64,000 bases of DNA from Miscanthus floridulus (Eukaryota > Streptophyta > Magnoliopsida > Poales > Poaceae), in NCBI RefSeq assembly GCF_019320115.1, contig NC_089598.1:86877560-86941559 (forward strand). The letters run 5' to 3'. Position numbers and translations under genes: made by a program. Under the pieces are notes generated by a model that saw nothing but the letters and a program-made list of their open reading frames with translations, was not told where the DNA came from and ran no database searches. Of the stretch, positions 1 to 12,193 are shown one piece after another (the stretch's first letter is position 1; each line of letters begins with the position of its first letter).

Positions 1-474
1 AGTTCTATGCTACACTTTGGATTGACCCGCAGCATAGATTTATACATTTTGCTTTCAGAGGCAGAGACTATAGGCTAATGAGCTTTAGGGTCAGAGAGAT
101 ACTTAGGCTTTAGGAGCAGCCCATCCGGCTACATGAGGTGTGCTATGGACAGACAGAGCCTCCCAAATGCCCTCACAGCGGTCTGGTACCCCCTACAGAT
201 CTAGTCCATCATTGCTTCACAGAGCCTTTCGGCGAGGGGTCGAGCAGGACTCCTAGAGACCTCACTCCTACAGCTAGAGTGCTTGATGCTATTATGAGAA
301 GGATCCTGCTTCCGAGGATGGGATATCGCGAGGGCCTGACTCACATACAGTTATGGCTTCTGAACTCTTTGATTCAATAGACTGTATTTGATATTTGAGA
401 TCTCCTTCTATCAGAGATGGAGGATACTATTGTAGAGGGGTTCAGAGGTCACCGATAGTTGCCCTATGCCCACT
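1..474 (+). repeat. Fragment of Sirevirus envelope-like ORF (second copy)
   Basis: This stretch is a direct repeat of 20231-20704, visibly about 95% identical, with differences mostly transitions. It encodes the middle of the envelope-like ORF described at 19855-22018. It shares the two TAG stops seen there (after the RYRLM...RL segment and before LPYAH) and has at least two further stops, one TAG where the other copy has CAG and one TGA where the other copy has TGG. It ends abruptly at about 474, where the truncated copia LTR begins. It is a dead fragment with no independent function visible. Confidence 0.8.
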
Positions 475-475
475 A

Positions 476-822
476 CAATGAGTTAGAGCATCTAGTGGCT
501 CTTTGATAACCGCATTCCGATACGAGTTTCACCCCTCTTAATAGTACGGCTATCAAATCTAAATATGATCGCACTCTCTAAGTGTCTTGATCACCAAAAC
601 AAAATAGCTCCTACTATTTATACCTTTGCCTTAAGCCTTTTGTTTTTCTCTTTCTTCTTTTCAAGTCCAAGCGCTTGATCATCACCATGGCATCACCATC
701 ATCATGTCATGGTCTTCATTTGCTTCATCAAATGGAATGTGCTACCTATCTCATGATCACTTGATAAAATAGGTTAGCGCTTAGGGTTTTGTCAATTCAC
801 CAAAACCAAACTAGAGCTTACA
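476..822 (-). repeat. Truncated 3' LTR of the minus-strand copia element
   Basis: These 347 bp match 19508-19854 base for base apart from scattered substitutions, with the same length. In plus orientation the segment ends in TTACA at 822, immediately followed by a reverse-complement polypurine tract (AATCTCCCCCTTTT), so it is the U3 end of the 3' LTR. The other roughly 1.6 kb of the LTR is missing. The cut edge lies directly against the envelope-like fragment ending at 474, so a deletion or illegitimate recombination removed most of the LTR and the left target duplication. Confidence 0.8.
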
Positions 823-823
823 A

Positions 824-1475
824 TCTCCCCCTTTTCGGTAATTGATGACCACCCTTTTACAAAGATATGAATTGAATCCATGTTGCTTGTCCAAGTATAT
901 TTACCATGTGTAAAAGGATATGGACAAGTTTCATGAACCCCAAATGGTAGCAATTGCTCCCCCTACATATGTGCTAAGAGTTTGGATTGTAGCTTGCACA
1001 TATGCTTAGCTAGGAGATATAGGAGACAATGTCTACCAAATGATGCTACGGTATAAAAGATGGACCTTTGAAGCGTGATACCAATCAGAGTGCACCATTA
1101 TACCATCCTTAGCACCATGGTTAGCTCGATACCACTTGGAAACACTTGGAAATGAAATCACTAGATAAACTTATGCATGCTAGATTTTCATTTCATCATT
1201 CAAACCTACAACTAGCATACACCACACAAGCATGGATATTGAAATTTAAACTTGTGCCATGCAAGCAAACATATGAAATTCACATTCAAATGCACCATAC
1301 AAGTTCATGAGCTTGCTCCCCCTACTTGTGTGCTCGTTAATTGATCCTTTTCCTTTGTCATATCTCTCCCCCTATGTTAAGTTCTCCCCCTTGGTTGTCT
1401 TTTCATAATCTTAGTACACTAATATATTTGTTTTTTCTCCCCATGTACTAATATCTTTGTTTTTCTCCCCCTTTG
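824..1475 (-). other. Multiple polypurine tracts upstream of the 3' LTR
   Basis: The tract that primes plus-strand DNA synthesis is the purine run complementary to 824-835, right beside the LTR. At least six further CTCCCCC- or CTCCCC-type runs follow at about 957, 1316, 1366, 1383, 1437 and 1464. The last is followed by CATCAATGACCA, resembling the flank of the first (AATTGATGACCA), so these are copies of one module. Multiplied polypurine tracts before the 3' LTR are a published Sirevirus hallmark. Positions 1476-2038 hold no ORF I can support and complete the untranslated 3' region. Confidence 0.7.
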
Positions 1476-2038
1476 TCATCAATGACCACAAAGGTTCAAA
1501 ATGTAGATAGGTTGAGATTATCAATGTCAATCAATGGGGTGAGGATCATATTCCCAAATTTGGTCCAATCTAGATCATTTGCCAAAGATATTTAACTCGG
1601 TTTGATCCAAGGACAAGCTTCTTCACACCTTCGAATAAGGGTTATCTTGTACCATGTTGAGTTAAACACTTATAGCGTATTTTCTAGATCAAACACTAGG
1701 TTTACAAGCCCACAAACATGTCATATGCTACCACTAGATCAAGTCAAGCATAGAAGCAATAGTGGTACCATACAAACATCAAATTCATTTGATTTTCATG
1801 AATGAGCCTATTAAATGTGAAAAATGTCTAGATGCACTAAATATGTCCTTAGCAAGGATGTATGTCATGCCAATCAACTTTTACCTTAGTTTGCTCGAAG
1901 GAGAGGCATGTCATATAAGTGGGGGGGTGCATCAACACATATTTGAGAAATCCAATATGTTCAACTCATTCCTTAGCTTGCAAAACCTTTTCTCATCCAA
2001 TGGCTTGGTGAATATATCGGCAAGTTGATCTTCGGTGC

Positions 2039-5000
2039 CTACACTCTCAATGCAAATGTCCCTTTTTGTTGGTGACCTCTTATGAAATGGTGGCGGACAT
2101 CAATGTGCTTTGTTCTTGCATGTTGAACCGGATTGTTGGTCAACTTGATTGCACTCTCATTGTCACATAGCAATGACACTTTCTTGAACTTGATTCCAAA
2201 GTCACTCAAAGTGGCCTTCATCCAAAGTACTTGTGCACAACAACTACCGGCGGATATGTATTCAGCTTCGGCGGTTGATAATGTAACACTATTTTGCTTC
2301 TTTGATGACCATGAGACAAGTGATCTTCTCAACAATTGACATGTGCCCGAGGTGCTCTTCCTTTCAACTTTGCATCCCGTATAATCCAAGTCGAAGTAAC
2401 CAACTAGCTCAAACTTTGCTCATTTGGGATACCACAAACCAACATTTGGTGTATGCTTCAAGTACCTCAATATTCTCTTTGTAGCCTTCAAATGACTTTC
2501 TCTTGGTGAGGCTTGAAATCTTGCACACATGCATACACTAAACATGACATCCGGCCTTGATGCAGTCACATAGAGTAGGCTTCCAATCATAGACCGATAC
2601 AATTTTTTATCCACCATATTTCCACTTGCGGCACTATCCAAGTTGTCATTTGTTCCCATTGGTGTACTAATGGCTTTACTATCACTTATGCCAAACTTCT
2701 TGATCATGTCCTTGATATACTTGCCTTGACTCACAAAAGTTCCATTCTTCAATTGCTTGATTTGAAGACCAAGGAAGTAACTTAACTCTCCAATCATGGA
2801 CATCTCAAACTCACTAGCCATCATTTTTCCAAACTCATCACAAAAGTCTTAATTGGTTGATCCAAATATGATGTCATCAACATAGATTTGCAACATAAAT
2901 AAATCTTTTCCAATCTTCTTGATAAATCTTTGCCCATTATGAACCCTTTAGAGAGTAGGAAGTCCCTCAATCTCTCATACCATGCTTTAGGTGCTTACTT
3001 CAAGCCATATAATGCCTTCTTCAACTTGTACACATGGTCAGGCTTCTTATCATCTTCAAAACCAGGAGGTTGCTCAACATATACTTCTTCATTGATGTAA
3101 CCATTGAGAAATGCACTCTTGACATCCATTTTATAGAGTTTGATATTGTGAGAACAAGCATAGGCTAGTAAGATCCTAATTGCTTCCAATCTAGCAACCG
3201 GGGCATATGTTTCTCTAAAGTCAAGACCTTCAACTTGTGTATAGCCTTGAGCTACCAATCTTGCTTTGTTCCTTACTACTATCCCATCTTAATCTTGCTT
3301 GTTTCTAAAGACCCATTTGGTTCCAATCACATTGTGTCCCTTTGGTCTCTCTACTAATTCCCATACTTGATTTCTTGTGAAGTTATTCAATTCTTCATGC
3401 ATAGCATTCACCTAATCAACATCCTTCAATGCTTCATCTATCTTCTTTGGTTCAATGGATGACACAAATGAGAAATGCTCACAAAATAAAGCCAATCTTG
3501 ATCTTGTTTGTACACCTCTAGAAATATCACCAATTATAGTGTCCAATGGACGATCCCTTGCAATATTGGTTGGTTGGAGGATTAGAACTTGATTGCTTAC
3601 ACTTGCTTGATCATTGAGTTGAGATAATGTACTAGCCACTTGATCTTGTTTATTATCATAAGAGCCACTTGTATTAGCTTGATTTGTATCATCTTGCACA
3701 TTTGAGTTAGAGAGCACTTACACTTGTTCATCTTCATCATCATTCACTTGCCTAGGCCTCAATTCACCAATATCCATGTTCTTCATGGCATTTGAAAGTT
3801 GAATGCCTCTAACATCTTTCAAGTTCTCATTCTCTACTTGTGAACCCTTGGTTTCATCAAATTCTACATCATGAACTTCCTCAAGAGTACCACTATCCAA
3901 ATTCCAAACTCTATATGCTTTGCTTGTAGTGGAATAACCAAGTAGGAATCCTTCATCACATTTCTTATCAAACTTGCTCAATCTAGTGCCTTTCTTCAAG
4001 ATATAGCATTTGCAACCAAAGACCTGAAAATATACAATGTTGGGCTTTCTATCATTCAAGAGCTCATATGGTGTCTTCTCTTTGGGTGACAATAGAGGCG
4101 GTTGCTACAATAGCAAGCCATGTTGATAGCTTTGGCCCAAAAAGATTAACTCACATTGTACTCACTAAGCATATACCTTGCCATATCAATGAGTGTTCTA
4201 TTCTTCCTCTCAACAAGGTCATTTGATTGTCGAGTGTACTTGACCAAGAATTGATGTCTAATTCCAAATTCATCACACAACTCATCAATTCTAGTGTTCT
4301 TGAACTCACTACCATTGTCATTTCTAACTCTCTTGATAGTTGTTTCAAACTCATTGTGAATGCCCTTGACAAATGATTTGAATATTGCAAACACATCACT
4401 TTTATCCACTAGAAAGAATACCCATGTGTATCTAGTATAATCATCCACTATCACAAAGCCATATTTGTTACTACTGATGCTAGTGTATTGTGTTGGCCCA
4501 AACAAATCCATGTGCAATAACTCAAATGCTTTAGTAGTGCTCATCATGTTTTTCTTGGGATGGATGTTTCTAACTTGTTTTCTAGCTTGACAAGAGCTAC
4601 AAAGCTTATCCTTTTCAAACACGACATATTTCAAGCCTCTAACCAAGTCATGCTTAACCAATCTATTCAATTGTTTCATTCCAACATGACCAAGCCTTCT
4701 ATGCCATAACCAACCCATGCTAGACTTAGTGAACAAGCATGTAGATAATTTAGCTTCACTAGCATTGAAATCAACCAAGTATAGATTCTCATATCTAAAG
4801 CCTTTGAAGATCAAATTAGGGCCATCTACACTTATGATCTCTACATCATCTATCCCAAATATGTATTTGAATCCAAGATCACACAATTGAGCCACAGATA
4901 GCAAATGGAAGTTCAAGCTCTCTACTAGCAACACATTGGAAATTCTCATGTCATTGGATATTGCAATCTTACCAAGCCCTTTGACCTTGCCTTTGCTATT

Positions 5001-5120
5001 GTCACCAAATGTGATACTATCATAACCATCATTGCCATTGGTGTTGATTGAGTTGAACATTCTTGCATCATCGGTCATGTGTTGAGTGCACCCACTATCA
5101 AGAACCCAATGCCTTCCTCT
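2039..5120 (-). pseudogene. Copia pol remnant: protease, integrase, reverse transcriptase, RNase H
   Basis: Read on the minus strand, the aspartic protease signature WVLDSGCTQHMT lies near 5105-5070. Integrase follows (5078-4146) with a zinc HHCC motif (WHRRLGH... and CSSCQ) and the catalytic triad in HMDLFGP, VRNDNGSEF and DLVERKNRT. The GYSTTSKAYRVWN region near 4000-3880 is the integrase-to-reverse-transcriptase connector. Reverse transcriptase spans about 3258-2420, with [10 protein letters not shown] and the catalytic YVDD at about 2888-2870. RNase H (2389-2039) keeps KSTSGTCQLL, STAEAEYIS and the ARTKHID motif. Stops lie at about 5138, 4144, 3717 and 3412, and the reverse transcriptase breaks between 2824 and 2995, so no functional polyprotein is possible from this copy. 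Confidence 0.92.
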
Positions 5121-5166
5121 GGCTTTGTAATTGACCTACAAAAGAAGATCAATTCTTATTAGGTAC

Positions 5167-7205
5167 CTAAACTTGCTTGGGTCCTTGAAGATTAGTCACT
5201 AAGCTCTTTGGTACCCAAATGGCTTTCTTCTTTGAGCCCATCCATGGTTTACCAATGAACTTAGCCTTTACACCAATTGCACCCTTGGTAAGCATATAGA
5301 AAGAATCAAGCTTAATGGAGGATACATTAGCATTTTTGCTCTTGTTGTTGCATTCATGCTCTTTATGACCAACTTGCTTGCAACTAGTGCAAAACCGACC
5401 ATTATTCTTCACAAAACTAGTCTTGTGAGGAGAAAAGGCCGCCTTGCCTTTCTTGGGGGTATAGCCCAATCCCTCTTTATAGAGAGAAGCTCTTTAGCTA
5501 CCCAAGCACATAAGCAAGCGGTCCTCACCACCATAGGCCTTAGCCAAGGTGTGAGTGAGCTTATTGACCTCCTTCTTGAGGTTCTCATTCTCAACCATTA
5601 GTGAGGCATCACAAGTGAAAACATCACTACTAGATGAGGTGGAAGTAGAAGTACTACAAGAAGGGTTAGCAGGAGCAACAATGATAGGCATAGATAATGA
5701 TTCATCAATTATATCACAAGTTATGCCTATATTGCAAGTCTCAACATGCTTCTTTTTATTTTGCTCATCAAGAAAAGAGGAATGAGCCTTTTCAAGCTTT
5801 TTGTGAGCCTTGCCAAGCTTCTCATGGGCTTCCTCTAGCCTCTCATGAGATGCATTGAGCTCATCAAAGACTTGCTTAAGGGTTTTTAGTTCCTTACGCA
5901 AGCTTTTGCATTCCCTTCTCTTAATACCAAAGTATTCTTTTGCATCTTCTAGCATGTCAAATAGTTCATCCTTAGTAGGTTCATCATCATCACTATCACT
6001 ATCATTTTCATTTTCATGTTCCTCATCACTTCCATCATCATAAATTTGTACCTTAGTGGCCTTAGCCATGAAGCATGATGGAGTGTCAAAGAGAGAAGGC
6101 TTCTCATTGATAGCAATGCTTGCAAGTGCCTTCTTCTTGGTGGTCTTGTCATGATCACTATCATCATCATCATCACTTGAGGAAGCATCACTATCCCAAG
6201 TGACTACATATGAACCACCTTTCTTCTTTTTGAAGGTCACCTTGTCCTTCTTCTCTTTCTTTTCCTTCTTGTCCTTCTTCTTGTTTTTCTTGTCATCATC
6301 TTTGTCGCTATTGTATGGGTATTGAGCAACAAGATGATCTTTGCTTCCACAATTGAAGCATCTTCTTGTCTCTTCCTTGTTCTTGGATGAAGACTTCTTT
6401 CTTCTAGCACGGTAGCCCTTCTTCATCATGAATTTGCCAAATCTCTTCACAAAGAGAGCCATCTTCTCATCATCATCATCATCATCCCATGAACCATTAT
6501 CTTCACTTGATGATTCTTGCTTTGCCTTGCCCTTGGATGATGTGGCCTTGAATGCCACACTCTTCTTCTTCTCATCCTTCTTCTCATCTTTCTTCTCCTT
6601 CTTTTCTACCTTCTCATCATCATCTCTATATGTATCATCGGTCATTATATCTCCCAACACTTGGTTTGGTGTCATGGTGTCCAAACCACTCCTCACTAGA
6701 ATAGTGACCAATGTGCCAAATCTTAAAGGCAAACATCTCAAGAACTTGTGGGAGAAATCCTTGTCCTTCACCTCTTCTCCAAGTGCTTTGAGATCATTGA
6801 CAAGCACTTGAAGCCTATGGAACATCTCCAGCACACTCTCATCCTCCTTCATCTTGAAGCTTGTAAACTTCTCTTTGAGAATATATGCCTTTGCACCCTT
6901 CACAGCTTGAGTGCCTTCAAATGATTCTTCCAAGCCTCATGAGCCATCTCAATATTCTTGATTTGCTCAAATGTTCTCTCATCAATTGCATCATAAATGG
7001 CACTTATAGCAATGTCATTGTTTTGGAGAAGCACTTCTTTGGCCACGGTGGGATTCTCTGGATCACCAATCTTAATTTTGGTTTCTACCACCTTCCACAC
7101 TTTTCTATTGATTGACTTGATATGTGTGGCCATCTTTGATTTTCAATACGGATACTTTGTGCCATCACATTGGGGTGGATTCTTGGTGTTGTTGATTTGA
7201 GCCAT
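5167..7205 (-). pseudogene. Copia gag remnant with zinc knuckle and long charged region
   Basis: The likely start is the ATG at 7205-7203, 44 bp inside the primer-binding site, reading MAQINNTKNPPQCDG. A stop (TGA after KYPY) falls 23 residues in, and a frameshift near 6900-6933 separates the N-terminal part from the main ORF (6933-5494). The main ORF has a gag-type helical region (FHRLQVLVNDLKALG), a lysine/aspartate-rich tract, a zinc knuckle (CFNCGSKDHLVAQYP), and a heptad-like ELNASHERLEEAHEKLGKAH coiled coil. A second Cys/His motif (CTSCKQVGHKEHEC) lies at 5469-5167. In the first knuckle the last expected Cys is Tyr, which should weaken zinc binding. The length, near 600 residues, fits the large gag of Sireviruses. 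Confidence 0.85.
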
Positions 7206-7248
7206 TTTTACACCGAAGGTTGTTAAGCCTCAAATCACGGTGACCTCG

Positions 7249-7260
7249 GCTCTGATACCA
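7249..7260 (-). promoter_or_regulatory. Primer-binding site for initiator Met tRNA
   Basis: On the minus strand this reads TGGTATCAGAGC, complementary to the 3' end of plant initiator methionine tRNA and used to prime minus-strand DNA synthesis in copia elements. It lies two bases inside the LTR end, which is TTTCA in minus orientation. It fixes the orientation of the element and the inner border of the 5' LTR at 7263. Confidence 0.9.
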
Positions 7261-7262
7261 CT

Positions 7263-8597
7263 TGAAAGGTCCTAATGGCTAGAGGGGGGTGAATAGTCTA
7301 TTAAAAAATTCTATAACAACACTTAACAAACCGGTTAGACAATTATGAGGCGAAGCAAGTGTTGCGCTAGCCTACTAAAAATAGCAAGCCACCTACCACA
7401 ATTCTAGTTTATATAGTTTCTATCCACACAATAGCTATGTCACTACACTAAGTTAGTGTGCTCTCAAAGGCTAACTAAAGAGCCACACTAACCAAACTAA
7501 CAATCTCTCACAACTGGTTACACTAAAGAGCTTGACAACTAGTTTGCGGTAATGTAAAAAGAGTGAGCAATTTGTTTATACCACCGTGTCGAGGAAGGAG
7601 CCAATCAATCACAAGAATGAATACCAATGAAGACCAATCACCTCGGAATCAAATGATGAACACAATGATTTTTTACTAAGGTTCACTTGCTTGTCGGCAA
7701 GCTACTCATTGTGGTGATTCACTCACTTGGAGGTTCACGCGCTAATTGGCATCACACGCCAAACTCTCAATAGGGTGCCGCACAACCAACACAAGAAGAG
7801 GATCACACAAGCCACGAGCAATCTACTAGAGTACATTTTGGCTCTCCACCGGGGAAAGATCAAGAACTCCTCACAATCACCACGATCGGAGCTGGAGACA
7901 ATCACCACCCTCCGCTAGACGATCCTCGCTGCTCCAAGCCATCTAGGTGGTAGCAACCACCAAGAGTAACAAGCGAATCCCATAGCGAAACACAGACACC
8001 AAGTGCCTTTAGATGCAAACACTCAAGCAATGCACTTGGATTCTTTCCCAATCTCACAAAGATGATGAATCGATGATGGAGATGAGTGGGAGGGCTTTGG
8101 CTAAGCTCACAAGGTTGCTATGTCAATGCAAATGGCCAAGAGAGTGAGCTTGAGCTGGCCATGGGGCTTAAATAGAGGCCCCCATGAAATAGAGCCATTG
8201 GGCTCCTCACTGCACAGAACACGGGCCGATCGGACGCACCGGTCAGATTGACCGGACGCTGGACCTCAACGTCCGGTCGCACGATGCACGCCACATGTCC
8301 CCTCTCTTCAAATACTGAGCGCTCGATCCCAATGGTCAAGTGATGACCAGACGCGCTGCTGTGAAGTGACCGGACGCTGGACCACAGCGTCCGATCATTT
8401 CCTGTAAGCATCCAAAAACAATTTTTCACGACCGGACGTGTCTGGTCATGCTGGACCAGACACACCCAGCATCCGGTCACACGGCGACTCCCTTGTGCGC
8501 TGCCACGTCAGCTGGACCGGACGCACCCTATCAGCGTCCAGTCACTAAGTGACCCAGCGTCCGGTCAGAGACCGACGCTGTGCGCCCTCTACTGCCA
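7263..8597 (-). repeat. 5' LTR of copia element, inner part
   Basis: The LTR starts in plus orientation with TGAAAGGTCC at 7263 and runs to 8597, where the MULE is inserted. It continues at 19257. The intact LTR would be about 1.93 kb. The section 8230-8580 has many copies of GACCGGACGCTGG-like words, also present in the other copia LTRs of this window. ORFs in this stretch are short and not recognisable. Bases 8589-8597 (CTACTGCCA) are the left target duplication of the MULE. Confidence 0.85.
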
Positions 8598-8840
8598 CTG
8601 AATTTTTTACAATTTAGCACTTTTTTGAAAGTTTCTCACAAATAGACCCCTGGCGGAAAGAATTCAGAAAATGGACCCTTAGCTTGGCGCCATTGATGCT
8701 GGCACCGAGGTAGGCACCAGCGTCTCTGGCGCTGAGCTCCTAGGCATGGTGGATGACATGGCAGGGAGCTTGGCGCCAGTCACTCTGGCGCTAAGCTTGG
8801 CGCCATAGTGACTGGCGCCGAGCTCCCTGCATTTAACCCC
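8598..8840 (+). repeat. Left terminal inverted repeat of the MULE
   Basis: The outer 150-200 bp match the reverse complement of 19060-19247 closely, including CCCCTGGCGGAAAGAATT and GGACCCTTAGCT. The inner part contains repeated TTGGCGCCA-type words (GGCGCC palindromes) in alternating orientation and becomes less similar. These are the sites where Mutator transposases normally bind; which words are bound here cannot be seen. Confidence 0.85.
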
Positions 8841-9349
8841 AGCCCAACCTTCCTGTCCGAGCGTTCTTCCTCTTCTTTCCCCTCCCTCTTGGGTTTTTTC
8901 TCTCCCCACTTCACCCTACCTCACGAATCGGCATATTGGACCTTGAAAACCTTGATTTGATCCATAGATCTTCGAGAGCAAGGTATCCTCGCTCCCCTCC
9001 TAGTTTTTTTTCGCATCGATTCGGTATATATTAGTCAGATTTTTCAACCTAAGAATTGTCATCACTTAGGGTTTCATTATATCCCTCAATATATATATTA
9101 TACAACCGTTGGATGATGCCAAGGCGTGGAAAAAACTAGCAAACCTAGGCGCATGTAGTTATGTTATGGGTTCATTGTTGTGCATCAAATGTGAAACCCT
9201 AGGTTTAGGGTTTAATGTTAACTACTTTCGTTTCTTAGAACGAAATTGGTTGTATTGTAGTTATGGTTCTCATTGACATTTATTTGTGATGTTTTGATTT
9301 ATGTTTGTTAAATTACATCCATTTTGTTAGATGCAAGAAATGTTTTGGG

Positions 9350-11173
9350 AGGAGTTTTGGTGAAAACGGGGTCATCCTCGAGAATTATACCCTGACACGT
9401 CTAGCAAAGATGCCCCCATCCCTCCTGACCTCCCTGTCCCTAACTGTGACTGTGGTTTCCTGGCCCATGTTTTCCAATCGAAACATCTGGACACAGCGAC
9501 GCGTTGCTTCTACACATGCAGTCGTTTTAATGTAAGAAATTGTTTCCACTATCTTTTTTCTTTATTTGTGTAAGTATGCTACTAATATTTTGTTGGAATC
9601 TCATTGTGTAGGACCATAAGAGGTGCTTTTTCTTTTAGTGGATCGATGGTGCAGACAAGTTTGATCCTAGGTACCTTCTTTTCGACGATTGGTTTAGAGG
9701 GAGACATCCACGTGAGCACTTCAAGCGGTGGGTTCCACCCCCCCTAACCCTCCGCCAATGATGGCTAAGGAGAAGCACCTAGCCACAGTTAGACGACTCG
9801 AGGAACCTCCTCTGTGCGATTGCGGAGATCGAGCTGTGATAAACCCTGAGAATACGTTGGAGTTTGTGTGTCCAAACAAGCATGAAGTAAGTGCAAAGTG
9901 TATATGTTCAAATCTTGAGCTATATGTGTTCATATACTAATGTCTCATTATTTAGGTGTTTTCAATGGCAAAGTGTCGTTTCAAGGAATGGTTGTATGGT
10001 CCTAAGAACCAATGGCCGGAAGAACCGTGGAGGGTTAAGGAAAAGAAGAAAGAAAGGGTAATCTACAAAGCACCTCCTGTCATGTGCGAATGTGGTGTCA
10101 AATCCAACTATGGCATAGTCCCTTCGGAGCTTGGAATAGGCCATTATTATGGCCATATGATTGAGTATGATGAGGTTCGTTATTTTTGTGGTAAACATGG
10201 AATCGTATTTTGTTTCTTTTGCTAAGACATATATGATATAACATTTCTTTTGAACAGAGCACTAGAAAATGCAGGTGGGAATGTTATGATGGTCAAGCTA
10301 AGTTCTTGGATGAACTGAAAAAAGAGGCAACTAATTACATGGAAGAGGGGATATGGATCTGACTACGTCAACCTATTCGTTAAACATCACAAAGAAAAGA
10401 TGTGTGAGTTTGCTAGACAGCGTGGTATTTGCAACCCGATCGATGTTGGTCTTAACAAATGGGGATTGGAGAGGCGGATGACATTAGAGGAGGAGAGGGC
10501 AAGGAATGAGGCAAGGGAGGAGACAAGAGTATAGATGCAGGTCTTGAATGAGCATGTTGCTACATTATGTGCCAGTGAGTGCTTGAAAGCCTTTTTTGTT
10601 GCCTGATTTTAAATGTAATATAATCGCGTTGCTAACTGATTGCATTTTATACATGAAGGGATTGGTTGCAACGAGGAACATGCTATAGAGGTGGCTCGTG
10701 CAAGGTATGAGGAGAAGAAGTTAGATGAGCATAGATCGCGAGCTGGTCGCACCGTTCAATCACCGATCGTGTTGTCTGATGAGGGGGACGAGGATGAGGA
10801 CGACACTGGCAGACTGAGCGAGCTCATTGCTCTAGCAGAGGTGGGCATGCAGACGAAGGAGGCTGAGGACAACACTGGCAGACTGAGCGAGCTCATCGCT
10901 CTAGCAGAGATGGGCATGCAGGCGAAGGAGGTTGAGGACGACACTGGCAGACTGAGGGAGCTCATCGCTCTAGCAGAGGCAGGCTTACAGGCGGAGGAGG
11001 ATGACGATGCATTCTTCACTCAGGCCGCAGTGGCCGTAGATGAAGTGGAGGCCTCTTACTATAGGCGACAGGCAGGTCAGAGCAATGTAGGTGATCCTAG
11101 CCACAGCAACAGGGTTGTGGTAGAGGACTGGTACTCGAATGATGAGTTGCTTACTCAGTACGTTTCAGACTGA
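9350..11173 (+). pseudogene. GRF-type zinc-finger accessory gene of the MULE, decayed
   Basis: Several short exons encode Cys-rich blocks of the GRF type. The first has CDCGFLAHVF and RCFYTC near 9440-9530, continuing across an intron as HKRCFFF near 9615. A second, CDCGDRAV with FVCPNKHE, lies near 9817-9890. A third, MCECGVKSNYG, lies at about 10080, continued after an intron by RKCRWECYDGQ near 10265. Introns of about 80 bp with GT and AG ends fit at 9535-9610 and 9890-9956. The tail (about 10400-11173) is acidic and helical and ends in three tandem 23-residue repeats. Stops near 9636 and 10362 and a frame change near 9740 suggest decay. Function within the MULE is unknown to me; GRF fingers usually bind nucleic acid. 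Confidence 0.55.
10799..11005 (+). repeat. Three tandem 69-bp coding repeats
   Basis: Units start at 10799, 10868 and 10937, exactly 69 bp apart, so each adds 23 residues in frame. The unit reads (D/N)TGRL(S/R)ELIALAE followed by a short Glu-rich linker. Leu, Ile and Ala spacing suggests an amphipathic helix. All units stay in frame, and conservation of the LIALAE core exceeds that of the linker. Confidence 0.9.
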
Positions 11174-11548
11174 GGATTTGAAAGTGCATTTGCCCTATGT
11201 CTACTGTCGACACGTACTTCTAGTATTTATATGTTGTGTAATGTGGCATAGTATTGAACTTTTTATTATGTTGTTGTTTTCATTATTTATGGTCTTAATA
11301 TTCCGCTTAATGATACGGACGTATTGAAATGTGAACACTTGCTGCAAAAAAACCTAACGACGTATGGCATTATATAAATCAACACACGAAACACATGAAA
11401 TGGCATGTGACTACATGTACCGAACCTAGGTACAGAGTTTCCTTTGACTAAACCTAACATGCCTTAGGTAATTAAACCAAACAACAAATACATAGATGTG
11501 GTATGTGAAAAAGATAAAGTCATCATAGTAGTGTGGCCACATAGCAAA

Positions 11549-12193
11549 TTATGTTGCACCTTCTCCATAGTAGCCTCCCGTTGTTGTTGGTGGTGGTAGC
11601 GGGGGTGACAGGGGAGGCCCCTTGTTGTTGTGGTTAGGGCAGGTGCAATATGGATCATTGCAGAGTGCCTCCTGTGAATTGGCACCATTGTTGTTGTCGT
11701 CCTGTCCGTCGCCCTTGTAACCGCTGTTAACTTCCCTTTCTAGATCAAAGATATGGTCCTGTAGGTAGTAGATGTACTCCGCATATGGATAAATAGGTCG
11801 AGGATCGACCCACGTACTGAACCCACAGTTTTCTTCGGCCAAGGAAGACTACAATAAGTATGTCGTGTAAGTTATATACAAGAGAAACATATTGAAGAAA
11901 CAAAAAGTAATAGCAATTACCCATGTTCGTGGGCATTTGAAGAAACGACGACCTCCATCTATTCCCTCGGTGAACATCTGCACTAGGCAGTCCTCACCAT
12001 GCATGCATTTTGGCCACTCTTCTTTCCTTTCATCGTATCCTCTTAGTGGTGCCTCTTTGGTGAAATCACTTTTGCTCTCAACTGGGAACCTCTCATAAAG
12101 AGCTTCCTCAAAGAAATCAGGACCAAGAGGACCCTCCCACCCTCAGGTAGTTCCCTTCCCCTTTCCTCTCCCTTTGAACGACCCTCCAGACAT
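11549..12193 (-). CDS. GRF-type zinc-finger protein, two exons, MULE-borne
   Basis: The start ATG at 12193 opens a Gly/Arg/Lys-rich N-terminus (MSGGSFKGRGKGKG). A GRF-type block follows: PKCMHGEDC, then GRRFFKCP, then an intron of about 75 bp around 11850-11925, then EENCGFSTWVDP, giving the Cys and aromatic pattern of a GRF zinc finger. The C-terminus has a helix, an Asn-rich stretch and a Pro-rich tail ending at 11549. One in-frame stop (TGA near 12143, after KGT) suggests the copy may be dead. GRF fingers bind nucleic acid in several families; a role in transposition here is only inferred from location inside the TIRs. Confidence 0.55.

Noticed and set aside
824..1475. Repeated C-tracts as a regulatory operator array
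   Set aside because: Position before the 3' LTR and the complement of the polypurine tract explain them better.
5356..6811. Plus-strand Ser-rich ORFs
   Set aside because: Antisense of the Lys/Asp-rich gag region.
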